Shown here: positions 1 through 12,768 of the stretch, in pieces
Layout of the letters: each line of letters opens with the position of its first letter
How positions within the stretch are numbered: position 1 is the first letter of the stretch
Assembly: GCA_024291935.2 (NCBI GenBank)
Contig: JAGTYA010000025.1
Coordinates: 12,111,501 to 12,175,500, forward strand
Origin: Okapia johnstoni
Taxonomy: Eukaryota; Chordata; Mammalia; Artiodactyla; Giraffidae
Direction: 5' to 3'
DNA length: 64,000 nucleotides
Notes under the pieces: model-generated
What the model saw: the letters and a program-made list of their open reading frames with translations, nothing else
Told to the model about the DNA's origin: nothing
Database searches by the model: none
Position numbers and translations under genes: made by a program

Positions 1-373
1 GTGCCATGATCTTAGTTTTTTGAATGTTGAGCTTTAAACCAACTTTTTCACTCTCTTCTTTCACTTTCATCAAGAGGCTCATTAGCTCCTCTTCACTTTC
101 TACCATAAGGGTGTTGTCCTCTGCATATCTGAGGCTATTGATGTTTCTCCCAGCAATCTCAATTCCAGCTTGTGCTTCCTCCAGCCCAGCGTTTCTCATG
201 ATGTACTCTGCATATAAGTTAAATAAGCAGGGTGACAATATACAGCCTTGACGAACTCTTTTCCCGATTTGGATCCAGTCTGCAGTTCCATGTCCGGTTC
301 TAACTGTTGCTTCTTGACCTGCATACAGGTTTCTCAGGAGACAGGTCAGGTGAGCTGGTATTCCCATCTCTTT
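1..373 (-). mobile_element. BovB LINE fragment (RT region)
   Basis: The reverse complement encodes the BovB reverse transcriptase catalytic area, including a YAD(D/N)-type region and the downstream E-rich helix. The element is cut by the window edge on the left and stops at about 373, at the start of a short perfect inverted repeat. BovB is an RTE-clade non-LTR retrotransposon abundant in ruminants. Confidence 0.9.
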
Positions 374-390
374 AACAATTAAAGAGATGG
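364..390. repeat. Short perfect foldback at BovB edge
   Basis: A 10-bp arm CCATCTCTTT (364-373) is mirrored by AAAGAGATGG (381-390) around a 7-bp spacer. The left arm is BovB sequence. The right arm is its inverse copy and begins the non-BovB flank. Confidence 0.85.
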
Positions 391-3300
391 CCACGGAGGG
401 CGTAACTGTTACCTGGAGGCAGGGGCACTGGGCAGCCACCAGGGATTTGGGCCACTGGGGGTCAGACATGTGTTCTCAGAGATCCCGGGGGGTCTGAGGG
501 GACACAATGGAAGCAGAGGTGCAGTAAGACGCAGTGTGCTCCCCATGATGGAGCCCAGTCTCCATGCCAGAAGCCTCTCCAGGCCCCCGGGAACTGTCTT
601 CTCCTGACCTGTGTCCTTACCCACACGCTGTGCCCTGGCCCTCCTCCCTTCCCTCCTGATAACACAGGACCAAACCAGGAGGCCTCGGGGGCATCCAGAG
701 GAGCAGACCCCTGTGGTTTCACCTGCCCAGCACCCTGCCCCCTCCCTGTGGCACCCACCCCCATTTCCTCTGCAAGCCCCACCCCCGCCAGCCGGGGCCC
801 CATGGCACTGATGCCCGGCTCCTCCATCCTCTTTGTGGGGGAGAAGCCCTCATCCTGAGAGCCTAGGGTGGCCAACGGCTGGCTGAGCCTGACCCAGGAG
901 GGCACACACGGAGCAAGCCGGGGAGGAGGTGGGGGCAGAGCATCTCCGACGCCTGGCGCAGCCTACCTCAGCCTCTAAGCAACTCAGACTGGCGTGAAGG
1001 CTCTCTCCCGAAGCGGCCACGGCTTCCCGCTGCCCGCCAGCCCTGTGCCCCACTGGTCATGTTCCAAAGCCGTGGCTCGGGACCAGGCTCCTCAAGCTTG
1101 GAATTCCAGGGCACCCTGTGGCTCCAGATCACTCACAGAAAGGGGACACAAGCCACGGCCCCCGACGGTGGAAAAGCTGTGAGTGGGATTTCCGTGCAAC
1201 CCGGGGACTCCAGGCTGTCGGCCACGTGGGAACAAGTTTCAGGGACGGTGTCTCAGGAGAGAAGGAGGGAGGGAGGCGGAAGGGCCTGTCCACTGATCAC
1301 CAAGCAAGAACCTCAGAACACAGGGCACCCCGCTCAGCCGGGCCCCCCCAACCCCCCGCACCACTGGCTTCCTAGGCCTCCTCAGGCAGAGACCAGGGTC
1401 TCATCTCAGCCCTCTGTGGTCAGATGAGAAGAGTTGGGCTCAGATCAGGACTCCCCAAGTCACTCGGCAGGTGGGTGGCGGAAGCGGGGTCCCCACCCTC
1501 GGCCGCCCCCAGCCCTGTTCTCCTTCTCCTCTCTGCACACACGCCCTCTCCCGCCCCACGTGCCCTTCCCGCTCTGCACACCCATGGCCGCTGCAACACC
1601 TCCGGGCCCCCAGGACCACTGGTCACACATGACCCGGGGGCTCCCTCCTGCTCTCCCAGGCTGGTCAGCCAGCCCCAGGCCTGGGGCACTAGCGGTCATG
1701 ATGGCCTACCCAGCACAGGGTGGGCCCCCTGGCTTTTGCTGCGCCATCAGCCACCCAAAGGAGAGGCTCACACATAAGGAGATGGCCACACACTGGCCAC
1801 ATGATACTGTGGGCACCACTGTGAGCACCCCACTGCCCGAGGGCACCCCAGGCATGAGGCCCTCCGGGTACAGACTTGCCCCCGTGTGTCTCATCCCCCG
1901 CGGGCCAGCCCGGTCTGTCCCCGTGGAAGCTGGGCCATGCAGGAGCTGTGGTGGATGGTATAGGCCTCCTGAGACCTGGATGAGGAGCCAGAGCCCCGTC
2001 ACCTCGGTGACGTCCACCAGCCAGGGCAGGTCCAGTGGCCCAAAGGCAGGGAGGGGGCCTGACCGGAGGGGCTGCACCGCACAGAAGGGCAAGGGTGCAG
2101 GGAGGGGCCGCAGCATCTTCACGAGCCATCAGCCACAAATTCCCAAAACCCGGCGAACGTCAAGGGGGTGCTTCTGCAGAGCCTCTGCACCAGGGCTCTA
2201 ATGAACCGTCTTCGGTTTCATTATGAACAAAAACCTGAGCGAGGTCCAGATCCTGCTCAGGGCTGCCAGCTTCAGCCCTCTGCAAGACACAGTTAATGAG
2301 TGTTTTTTAGCAAAAAATGAATGAAAACGCTTCCCACTTTAAAGACGCTTGGAGAGTTCTGGTACCAGCAACTTGGCAGACAGCAAGCCCTGACAATCCC
2401 CTGCTGCAAACACACAGAAAGAGTAGATAAAAATCCGACAGATATTCCTCCGGAGGCAAGTAGAGCTGGTAGGAAACAGGGGCAGGGAGAGGTCCAGGAT
2501 CTAGACCCGGAGGAAAAGTGGATCAGCCACAAGCAAGAGGGGAGAAGCAGGAAACCACGTCGCTGGGGCGGCTTGGACCGGGCGTGGGGGTGACCTGCTC
2601 TCAGAAGAGCGGGGCTCGGATCCCGACGATGCTGCAGGGGCCGGCGGGAAAGTCACTGCCCCGTGCAGACCCAGCTGAAACGGAGACCCCTCGGAGGGGA
2701 GAGACTGAATTACAGACATACAACAGGCAGACCACATGCAGAGATAGAACGCACGCCACAGTCTGCGGCAAACAGCCCAGGAAGCCGACCGTCTCCTACA
2801 GACGTGGACCCAGGTGTCGGGCCTGCCTCCTGCAGGTCGCGCTGGAGGGAAGTCAGACCACGGGCTCCAGCAAGCTGTCCGGGAAGTCAGATGACAGCAC
2901 TGTAAGGCTCTGCCCCAGACGGCTCAGCAACTGACAGCGTCCCTAACCCTGGCCCTGTTTCCAACTAAGCACCGGCCGGAGAACCCAAGTACGTGCCTGA
3001 CCGCTCTGGGACTCGGGCTGCAGCCTTCTCGTGGGGCTCCCCAACCCCCCGGCCTGCCTCTGAGTCCCCTGGGTGCAAGCAGTGCTGGCCCTCTCCCCCA
3101 CAACAGAGACCTCTGCTCCCTCTCCTTCAGACGGCTTCCGTGATTTCCAAGGAAGGAAAACCTCGCCACAAGCTGACTGTTTCCGACAATCGTCTCTAAA
3201 GCAAAGACCCAAATAACACCTTCCAACAATGTAAGGGGGTACACATTAGACACAGCTATCACTGCATTTATTCTCAGCAGACTGAAGGAAAACCGTAAGT

Positions 3301-3452
3301 CATCTTCGTACATGTATAATAAGCATTTTAACATGATTTAACGGCCATTCACAACAAAAACGCTTAATAAAACAGGAGCAAAATGGAACTCCTAAGTGTG
3401 ATACAAAGTATACATGAAAACGTACTAGAGTCACAATTAACGATGAACGCTT
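391..3452. other. Intergenic GC-rich unique sequence
   Basis: No recognised gene. Overlapping open frames on both strands (the longest about 255 codons at 1434-2201) arise from low stop-codon density in GC-rich DNA, have no family signature and overlap one another. The 2220-2930 part is less GC-rich and unidentified. Confidence 0.6.
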
Positions 3453-3672
3453 AGGGCTTCCCTGGTGGCTGTCAGTAAAGAATCTGCCTGCAGTGAGGGA
3501 GACCCAGGTTCGATTCCTGGGCCAGGGACGATCCTCTGGAGAAGGAAATGGCCACCCACTCCAATGTTCTTGCCTGGAGAACCCCACGGACAAAGGGGCC
3601 TGGTGGGTCACAGGGGGAACCACAGCCCATGCGGCGGCAAAGAGTCGGACACAACTGAACGACTAACACACA
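3453..3672 (+). mobile_element. Bov-tA SINE
   Basis: Starts with a GGGCTTCCCTGGTGGCT-like tRNA-derived head with a box B-like GGTTCGATTCC. It continues through CCTGGAGAA and ends at the AGTCGGACACAACTGAAC tail. Complete-length copy. Confidence 0.92.
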
Positions 3673-3975
3673 TTAGGAGCATCACCCACTTAGAGTCAGG
3701 AACGTGACAGTGATAACCACTATCATCATAGCTACTCAACGTTGTATGGAAAGCCTCAGCTTGTGTAGGAAGACAAAAGGAAACTGAATAAGGATTGGAA
3801 GGGAAGCAATGAAAATTTTCACTACACACAAATTAAAACCTCAGCTCCACTGAAAGTCCTGGAGAACCTACAACAAGGTATGCAGGGAAGGACCCGAGAT
3901 CCAAGCACAGACACAAACCATGTCTCCAGGTCACAGGAGCCACAGGCATGGCAGTAAGAACATTTCATTTAGAAA

Positions 3976-4805
3976 GACACCAAGAATGATAACAATACAT
4001 TTGTAGGATTAGAAGGAAATCTAACAAAAGAAGTGCATGATCTTTCTGGAGAAAATTATAAGACTTCATTGACAAACACACAAGACAACCAAAGTAAATT
4101 AGGCAGATATGTCACAAGCCTGGGTGAGAAGACTCAGTATCATAAAAATGACAGTTCTCCTATATTGATCTATAAATTTAATTGAATCTCAATTAACTTC
4201 CAATAGGGAATTTTATAGAATATGCACACTAACCCTAAAATTTATGTGGATGAACAGAAGACTAAGAGTAGCTATAACACTCGGAGCACAGGGGTGTGAA
4301 CCTGCAGAGATGAGTTATTAAGATCGACCACGAAGCTTCAGCACCCAAAACAGTGAGATGTCGGCCCAGAGAGAGGAGGCCAAAGGGACAGAACAGGGAG
4401 CCCAGAAGAGGACTCACAGGAGGAAAGAGTCTGCAGACCAGAGGGCAGGCGACAGGAGACAGAAATCCCTGTAGAAAAGAGGGAAATCGTCAACTCAAAT
4501 CATACAGCATTTTTTTAAAGATACAGAAGTTAATGGTGAAGAGCAACTACAAGGCTTTTAAAAATCAGGAACATATCTTCATGTTTTATGGAATAAGACA
4601 CAAAATAACAAACTAAAAGAAAAGAAAAGGTTGACAACTTTGAGTACACTCAAGTTTACAGCTGCTATAAGACAAAAGACACAATAAACAAAAGAACAAG
4701 CTACAAACTGGGAAAGAGGTCTGGTGTGCACATAATTAACAAAAGATTTTGATTCAAAATACATGAGGAGCTGCTACAAGTCATAAAGAAAACGCCCAAC
4801 AGCCC
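3976..4805 (+). mobile_element. Decayed L1 ORF2 fragments
   Basis: Two stretches (about 3976-4340 and 4560-4805) keep the order and wording of the 3' half of L1 ORF2, for example the TTGATCTATAAATT and ATGGGCAAAAG-like zones. They carry many substitutions and are separated by unrelated sequence. No open frame survives. Confidence 0.7.
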
Positions 4806-4815
4806 AGACAGAGAA

Positions 4816-4915
4816 GAGGCAGAAGACAGGCACACAGCTCACAGGGAATAGGCAGAAGACAGGCACACAGCTCACAGGGAACATATAGAAGGCAGGAACA
4901 CAGAGTTCGCAGAGG
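4816..4915. repeat. 33-bp minisatellite, about 3 copies
   Basis: AGAAGACAGGCACACAGCTC recurs at 33-bp spacing (4821 and 4854), with a diverged third copy from about 4887. It follows directly on the decayed L1 segment. Confidence 0.85.
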
Positions 4916-5985
4916 AGGGAAGGGTCGCCGGGAAACAGGAGGAAGGTGGGCGGCAGGGCAAGGAGATGGGCACTGAAGGGTGTTTCGTCTATTCTCGCGT
5001 GTGTACTGAGCACCTGGATGGGCCAGGCATATCCTGCCCCTGGAAGTCTGATTCCCAGACAGATCCACCTTCCACATCAACAAAGACCAGACGTGAGAAC
5101 AGACTCCGCATCCGTGGGTTTCAGGGCCACGTGAATCGGAGCCACAGATCTGTAGCGCATGTGTAAGTACAGAAGAGGCCTCGGGATCCTTTCAGATCGG
5201 GTAGGGGTGACTGATTCCACACCCCAAATGTAGATCTCTGAGTGTGAGACCGGAGCATCTCTGCATGAAAGGATGGGGCAGACGATGCTATGACCTTAGC
5301 AAACCTTTGAACTATGACCCCAGTACCCAGCCTCCAGTACTGGGAACGGCCAAGTTCAGATCGAAGCTGCTATGGTTTCCGGGAAAGTCTCAGACTTTGG
5401 GAGGTGGGGTCATCCGTCCTGACGGGTCTGAGGGTGACCTGCCTGAGAACAACACTCTCTTGGAGTAACATGGCGGGGTCAGCTCCCTGATGTTCCAGAG
5501 CCCTCCTCCCTGGAAGTGAGGCCTTGGGTCCAGGCCTGGCCTCCCACCCCATACAGTTAGATGACTGTCTGGTATGGCAGCCTCCGGCGATGGTGTGAGA
5601 CAGCCTCTCCGCCCCAGCCCTCACCCTGTAACCAGGCGACACTCAGCACTCACCATCGAAGCTTCCTTTACCACAGAGAGAGCTGAGGAGCAGTGCAGAC
5701 GCCCTCAGCCAGGTAGTCGAGCGCGGCTACGGCCTGTGCTCTCTGCGGAATGCGGTGCAGCACTGCAGAGTCAAAGCAGACTCATGCTTAGAACAGAGGG
5801 CGGGAGACCTGCAAGACGGAATATACATTATTTAGCGATACAGGAACCCATGCAGGCAGAGAACAAGGATGTGCCTGGAAACGAGAAGCACAAAACTCAG
5901 GGCAGCGGTTTCTGCTAAGGCTGGGGCGGGAGGAGGGTGGGGAAGAGACTTAGGGGGCTCGTGGTGAGTCCTGCTGCTTTAAATC
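4916..5985. other. Intergenic unique sequence
   Basis: No gene, RNA or named repeat recognised. Open frames are short and mutually overlapping. Confidence 0.5.
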
Positions 5986-6083
5986 ACACACACATGTGCA
6001 CACGTACGCATGTATGCACACACATGTGCACAACGCATACATATGCACACACGTGTGCACGCATGCACACGCATGCACACACT
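5986..6083. repeat. Alternating purine-pyrimidine tract (CA/TG/CG)
   Basis: Nearly 100 bp of CACACATGTGCACACGTACGCATG-type alternation with few phase breaks. It is the kind of sequence known to adopt Z-DNA under negative supercoiling, and it is likely polymorphic. Confidence 0.85.
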
Positions 6084-8008
6084 CTGAAGCACACAGGCAG
6101 AATGCTGACAAAGTATGTGTCATCTGCCAGGGTTTGTCATTTTACTCTCAATATTTTTTGTGTGATTGCCACATTTACGATCTAAAACATTAAGTCCACT
6201 GTGAACGCGCACGGGACCCAGGGGCTGAAGTGTCAGGACCCTGGGGTGAGACATCTGAGTGGACACCTCTCCCTTGTGTGCTGTCAGGTCCAGGACTGAG
6301 CACATTGACCTGCCTCTCAAGGGTGCTACCAGCATCACCGAACAAAAGGAAGCTGGAGGCCATACGCCGAAGCAGCCCATCAGACACTGGCTTTTCCTAA
6401 CTGTGGGGCTTCTCAGAGCCTTTAACAAGCCAACGCAGAAGTGACTCTCCAAGAACAGGACCCACTTCCTGCAGAACAGTGTGGAAAACACCAGTCTACC
6501 AACAAGCGTATTTCCACATTTCCCGCACACGCAGCCTCCCGTGTGCTGGATTCCTGCATCAAAGCCCACGGCGGTCAGGTTTCTGTCCTGCTCCTTCACA
6601 TCACTGTCCTCACCCCTGCTGAGACACAACCTGCAGGCTGGGCTCCCTGACAGCGTGAGGCAGTGTACTCAGACCCACAGCCCTACGTGGAGGCTTCAGG
6701 GGATGTGAGTCCTTATCCTGGACTCCTGCCAGGACTCTGGACGCTGACTGATGCCCGGGGCCCAGACCCCACTCAGAGCGGGCTCACACCACCCAGGAAG
6801 GCAGGCCCACAGGGCTCACCTAACTCCACATGGGGCCATGGCTCCCCTCCAGGTCAGCCCCCAGACTCCCAGAATCAGGTGGTCAGAAGAGCAGCCTGTG
6901 TGCGCCTTTCCTGGACACACCCAGGTCTGGACAGATGCAACTGAGCTGGCTGTGTGGCTGCGGGAGAGATTTGGTCTTCCCCGCGAGACTGACATCCTCG
7001 GGGAATTAAGTGCAGGATGTGCTTAATAAAGCCATTATCCTGCCACCCAGCTGTGCCAGATGGGACGATGACAGTGAGAGGAGGGTCTTACACCGGGAGG
7101 CCTCCAGAGCAGACGGAGACGGAGCCCGTTAATTGCCAGACCACAGACTCGCCAAAGCCCCCCACAGAACAGGGCCTGAGCCTGCAGAAGGGGGGCTGCA
7201 GAGCACGGGACTCATCAAACAAAGCAGGGACGGAAAACGGGGAGCCCGGCGGGTCCCCCTGACTCTCCCTGCCCAACACAGATGGATCCCTGTTCTGATG
7301 TCCAAGCAGGTCTTGCAGGCATGGGAAGAAGCGCACTATGGTAGAGATGGTACCACTGTAGCACAAAGGCCCGCTATAGCACCCACTTTCTCTCCTTCCA
7401 CCTTTCAGCTGCCTAGGCACTGTGTGTGGGAAACCAAATTAATTTCGATTGTATGAGAAGGAAGAGTCAAAAATCACTCAGAGGTGTTATGGCAACAAAA
7501 ATGGCTAAGAACCTCCAATCTTTCTCTCCTGCATAAAAGCAGTGAGAACTCTTGTCAAAACTGGTCAGGATCAACATTTCAGAATTCTGGGATTTAACTG
7601 AAGTGTGGAGCAATCTGCACAGTGTTTAATTTTTACTAATTTCAATAAGACCAGTGAGTGTTTTGCCATCAGAGTGTGTACCCATCCATCCCTCCCTGCC
7701 TAGGGCTCCATGATGCCTTGGGAACCAACACCCCACAATAGTCATGGTGAAAACCAGAAGCCAGGCAGCCAGGGGGTGGCAGGATGTGGTGGATGCTCCC
7801 CTAGGGCCCCACCCTCAGAGAACCATCATTTTTTTGTCCTGTCTGGTGGCTACTTTGAAAACCCCACTGTCAAAACTGTCTTTATGTGAGCTGACTCTGA
7901 GTTCACCCAGTGCAAACAGCCTGTCTCCCGGGGTTATCTGCAAAAACAATCAAGGGCAGCTGCTGAACACTGCAGATGCCTGGGTGACAGCTGGGGCAAA
8001 CGATAGGT
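6084..8008. other. Intergenic unique sequence
   Basis: Mixed composition. I see no conserved coding frame, RNA gene or clear repeat family. Confidence 0.5.
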
Positions 8009-8292
8009 TAACAAAAAGCTTGAAGGAGAAAGCTAGAGAGGTGAGATATCCACAGGGACACTGAACTTACAGAGCCCTGGGATTTAGACGGCCACGCCAG
8101 AGCGCAGGACTGAGTGGGAGCAGAGAAAAGACCCGGGGCGTCTTGAACCTGCACACACAGGCGGCGAAGCCCGAGATGGAGTTGTAGACTGCGGTGGCAA
8201 GAGCTGAGGCTCACCCTAACACACACACAGCCCCTCCGCAGAGAGCAGGGGAGGTGTTGGTTCCCCAGATTTAGAGAGTCTCTGTGCAAACA

Positions 8293-8810
8293 TTCAGTTC
8301 AGTTGCTCAGTTGCATCCGACTCTTTGCGACCTCATGGACCGCAGCACGCCAGGCCTCCCTGTCCATTACCAACTCCCGGAGTTTACACAAACTCATGTC
8401 CATCGAGTCAGTGATGCCATCCAACCATCTCATCCTCTGTCGTCCCCTTCTCCTCCTGCCTTCAATCTTTCCCAGCATCAGGGTCTTTTCCAATGAGTCA
8501 ACTCTTCGCATCAGGTGGCCAAAATATTGGAGTTTCAGCTTCAACATCAGTCCTTCCAATGAACACCCAGGACTGATCTCCTTTAGGATGGACTGGTTGG
8601 CTCTCCTTGCAGTCCAAGGGACTCTCAAGAGTCTTCTCCAACACCACAGTTCAAAAGCATCAATTCTTTGGCACTCAGCTTTCTTTATAGCCCAACTCTC
8701 ACACCTATACATGACTACTGGAAAAACTGTAGCTTTGACTAGAGGGACCTTTGTTGACAAAGAAATGTCTCTGCTTTTTAATATGCTGTCTAGGTTGGTC
8801 AGCTGACCAT
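8293..8810 (-). mobile_element. BovB 3' end, 5' truncated
   Basis: The reverse complement encodes the BovB C-terminus: the [18 protein letters not shown] core, the [19 protein letters not shown] block and the [13 protein letters not shown] tail, with a 153-codon frame at 8299-8760. It ends in the GAACTGAA-type 3' terminus at 8293. A 13-bp direct repeat (8009-8021 and 8816-8828) encloses it together with 271 bp of other DNA on its 3' side. Confidence 0.93.
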
Positions 8811-8828
8811 TAAACTAACAAAAAGCTT

Positions 8829-9042
8829 CCTTGACAGCTAAGCCAGTGAAGAGTCCACCTGCAATGCAGAAAACCCAGGTTCAATCCCTGGGTCAGGAAG
8901 ATCCTCTGCAGGAGGGCATGGCAATCCACTCCAGTATTCTGGCCTGGAGAATCCCACCACAGACAGAGGAGCCTGGTGGGCTACAATCCACGGGGTAGCA
9001 AAGAGTTGGGCACAACTGAAGCAGCTTAGCAAACACACACAT
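8829..9042 (+). mobile_element. Bov-tA SINE
   Basis: tRNA-derived head with GGTTCAATCCCTGGGTC, CCAGTATTCTGGCCTGGAGA middle and AAAGAGTTGGGCACAACTGA tail. It directly follows the BovB copy. Confidence 0.9.
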
Positions 9043-9104
9043 AGAAAGCAGTATGCGCGCTGACGGACTCCAAGTGTACATAGACATCACTGGGATAACA
9101 GTAC

Positions 9105-9935
9105 AGATGAAGAGGAAAAAGAGCTACATTTAGCAAAGACTTTGTATGCTATTGAAATGAGCTGATATTAACCCAAACTAGATTGTGGTAAATTAATAAT
9201 ATGTTCCCCAGACAAGGCACTAAGAAAATAACTCCAAAAAATATACAGGAAAAGCAATGGAACTAAAATGACATATGAACATATCTGCTTAAAACACAAA
9301 AAAAGACATTAATGGAGAAATAGAAGAATAAGAAACATAGGGCAGAATGGCAGAAATAAATCTTACTCTATCAGTAATTACATTAAATGTGAATAGATTA
9401 AATACGTCAATTAAGAGGCAAAGATTGGCAAAATGGACATTTTTTAAAAACATGATTCAGTCTATAATGTCCACAAGAGACACATTTTATATTCAAAGAC
9501 AAAAATAGGTTAAGAGTAAAAGAGTGAAAACCTCTACCTCACACCACACACAAAAATTAACTCAGCATACTGAATGGGTCGGAGGTTCCAAGACAAACCT
9601 AAATGCAAGGGCTGAAACCGTACAATGATTAGAAGAAAAGACAGGGAGAAATCTTTATGACCCTGGATTAGACAATGATTTCTTAGGTATGATCCGTAAG
9701 GTTCAAGCAACCAAAGAAAAACAGATGAACTGGACTTCACAAAAATTTTAAAGCTTATGCTTCAAAAGAATAAAGTAAAAAGACAACCCACAGAATCAAA
9801 AATATTTGCAAATCATGTATCTGATAGCGTTCTAGTAATCCAGAATATATAAAGAGCTATTACAATTCAACAACAAGATAAATAGCTCAACTTAAAATGG
9901 GCAAAGGTTTGAACAGACCTTTCCTCAAAGATCTA
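9105..9935 (+). mobile_element. Decayed L1 ORF2, internally deleted
   Basis: Sense-strand L1 ORF2 wording (ATTACATTAAATGTGAATAGA, later GATTTCTTAGGTATGA and ATATTTGCAAATCATGTATC). A jump near 9528 joins a more 5' block to a 3' block, so internal sequence is missing. Multiple stops. Confidence 0.8.
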
Positions 9936-12550
9936 CACCCAGCAGTTTTCTCTGTAGGTCGTGTGGCACTCGGCTGTGTGGGCCACGATCTCCACTTCAG
10001 GCCAGCTGAAACTTGGCATCTCCTGCTGTTCCTGATGGTCTCGAAACCTCCACCCCCCTCAGTGCCCCTGGCCCGTGGGAGATAGTGCTTCCTGCTGAAA
10101 TCAAACTGTGAATGAGGGCTCTGGTCACTCCATTGTGCCTGCTGGTCCTTTCAGCTCCTCTAGGATGATGCCTTTGCCACTGCAGCGTGGACAGCACCAT
10201 GGGAAATGACAAGGCAAGCATGCAGTGCACATCCTGGGGACAGGGAAGCCGACCCAGGCCACCCAGCACCCAGAGGACACATGCCCAGCCCCTGGGGTAT
10301 GAAGCCAGGGCGCCTGCTGCAGGGGTGTGCCCCTTCCCCGCCCAGAAGCAGATTCCTGCTTCTCCCAGAGCAAGGCGAGGAGCTGGGGGACGGAGGAAGT
10401 GGAGCTTTCATCTTACGGTGCCCAGCCAGCTGTCAGTTCATCAGACAGCTCGCGCCAGTCCTCCAAAATCCAGGCCCACTTCCCAGACACACGGCCCTAA
10501 CTGCTCACCCAAGCCCTCGCCCTCCCTGACATTGGACAGTTATTGTATGCACGTCCAGGACTTCTCAGTGGGCAAAGGGTGCCAGGCCCACCCGGCTCCA
10601 GCCCCAGCTGTGACCTCGTCCCCCTGCCAACCAAAGCCCCACACTGGACCTGCTGACAGGCACCCCATTCCTCGTATCTGAGAATTGTCACGTTGCCTGG
10701 GGCCTTCAGCATCACGACCACCAGCCATGGGGAGAGCCTCCCGTGTGTCTGTCTCCTATTTCTCAGCCTTGCTGGTGACAAGAATCTCACTGAATCCTCA
10801 CAACCAGCCCAAGGTCAGGAGCTGCGGCCATCCTGAGAGCGGATGTGAAACACGAGCTTCGGACAGCGGTGGTCAGTCTCCGGGGACTCAGCCACAAGCG
10901 GGCCTGGTCTCCCCAGGAGAGCTCGGGGTTCCCGCGTCTGAGAGCTCATTACTCCGGGGCTGTCAGTCCCAGCTTCTGAACAGCGGGCCCAGGCCTTGAT
11001 CGTGGCTTTTCCCTGGATTTTCCCCAGGCAGCCCCTCCTCCGCTGCTCAACGGGCAGAGGCAATTCAGCCGATCCAGCTGTTCGCTACCTGGACTTAAGC
11101 AACCTGCTTCCTGCTGATGCGACTGTTCCTTTTCTCAAAGGAGCAGCACAGATGTCCTCTTCCCTAATGCCTGAAGTTACATGGATGCTCTTCAGGTTTT
11201 ATTTTTGCAAAAGGGTGGGGTGGTTTTCTCCAGGGCTTGGAGTGGCTGTGAAGTGACCAAGGATCTGGGCCACCCTGGGTCTCTGGTCTCTAAACTGCCC
11301 TGTGGAGGGGGGACCCTGGTGGGCAGGAGCAGGGCACACACCTAGCTTTGCAGTAGTGGAAAGACCCTCCTCTTTCCCCCACACACAGGGCCCATCCAGG
11401 GGGCTGCCTGTAGCCCGAGACAAGGACACAAGGATGAGGAGTCCAGGACCGAGGACCAGAGCCCCAGAGGAGCAAGGCTCAGGGGCCTTGGGGCGGGGCT
11501 GGCCCTTCCGTCCACACCGCCGGAATGGCTTATGCTCACTCTCAGTCCCTGACAAAGGTGCCATCGGCCAGCCTCCACACCTGACACCAGCTGGGCCTGT
11601 CCTGCTCCTGCTTGTAAAACCCAGTTGTGAAAAGAAAGCAGCTCAGTCTATGCAGGCCCCACCCTGATGCCTGCTGCCCCCGATATCTGACTGGGCTCCT
11701 CACCCCTCATCGCCCCCAGAGGATGTGTGATCCGCTGTAGCAGCTCACCCAGAACCGCCCCCAACAGGTCTCCTCATTCCTGAGCTGCACACACCCTGCT
11801 CCTTGGCTCTGGACTCCCATGGGCCTCCGGATTTGGAGTTGAGCCCTGTCTCCTCTCCCACTGTAGAATCCCCGGACCCATCACAACAGACCTGCCATCT
11901 CTAACAAGTGCCGCCGAGTACTTTCCCTTTGACACTACCCTGACACTTCCCAAGCCCAGAACTTCAGCGTGTTACTCATCCTTCACTAAGATCTACAAAT
12001 GTAAAGGCGCAGCTACTGAAAGAGGTGCTCATCGGAACCCACCCATACCAACCCAGGTACCCGAGCAATGCAGTGGTTAGCGGTGCGACCCCGCTAGCCC
12101 TGGAGACAGTCTGTCAGCAGAAACCAGGTGCTGAGAACCAGGAGAGCTGCAGAGACCCAGGCCCGGGGTCTTTGGCTTTGGGATGGCGAAGGGCCCAGAG
12201 ATGAAATGCTAGACCACCCTGAGAACCGTCCAGCATTGTCCAGATCTAGCACTGCATCTGGACCAACAAGTTACCCCAGCACAGGCCAAGGCCGTGCGGC
12301 AGAGACCACGGGCCCCTCTGTGCACCCCGACCAAGAGCCTTCGTCTGGACAGTGTGCATGAGGACGGCAAAGTGATGGGTGGTGCTATCGGACCACACAC
12401 GAGATCTGAAACTCCTGACCCCTCAGTAGGTAAAATGAGCCAGGCAGTGACTGAACAGCAGACTTCCATGGAAAACTGCTTCATTTTGTACTGCAAGCCC
12501 AAACTTTGTTGTTATGCCAGGTATCTCTTGACTTGCTACCTTATTCATGC
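9936..12550. other. Intergenic GC-rich unique sequence
   Basis: No recognised gene. Long frames such as 10187-10681 and 11302-11667 overlap frames on the other strand and lack motifs. Confidence 0.55.
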
Positions 12551-12682
12551 GTGTGTGCTGCGTCGCTTCAGTCGTGTCTGACTCTCTGCGACCCTATGGA
12601 CTGTAGCCTGCCAGGCTTCTCTGTCCATGGACTTCTCCAGGCAAGAACACTGGAGTAGGTTGCCATGTCATCCTCCAACTTT
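12551..12682 (-). mobile_element. Bov-tA/Bov-A fragment
   Basis: Antisense to the 3' body of the SINE: it opens with the reversed GACTGAAGCGAC tail and ends at the reversed TGGCAACC-type segment. The tRNA-like head is missing. Confidence 0.85.
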
Positions 12683-12768
12683 ATTCATTGGTGTTGCTAT
12701 GTCTTTCAACAGTTTTCTATCTATGGTTTAGATTAAGTTACTAAAAACTTAGTCTGAAGGACCTAACT

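Noticed and set aside
1434..2201. 255-codon open frame, plus strand
   Set aside because: GC-rich low-complexity translation with equally long overlapping frames on other phases and the opposite strand. No domain, no exon-like borders.
3453..3672. tRNA gene from the box B-like GGTTCGATTCC
   Set aside because: It is the tRNA-derived head of a Bov-tA SINE. No cloverleaf with intact anticodon arm.
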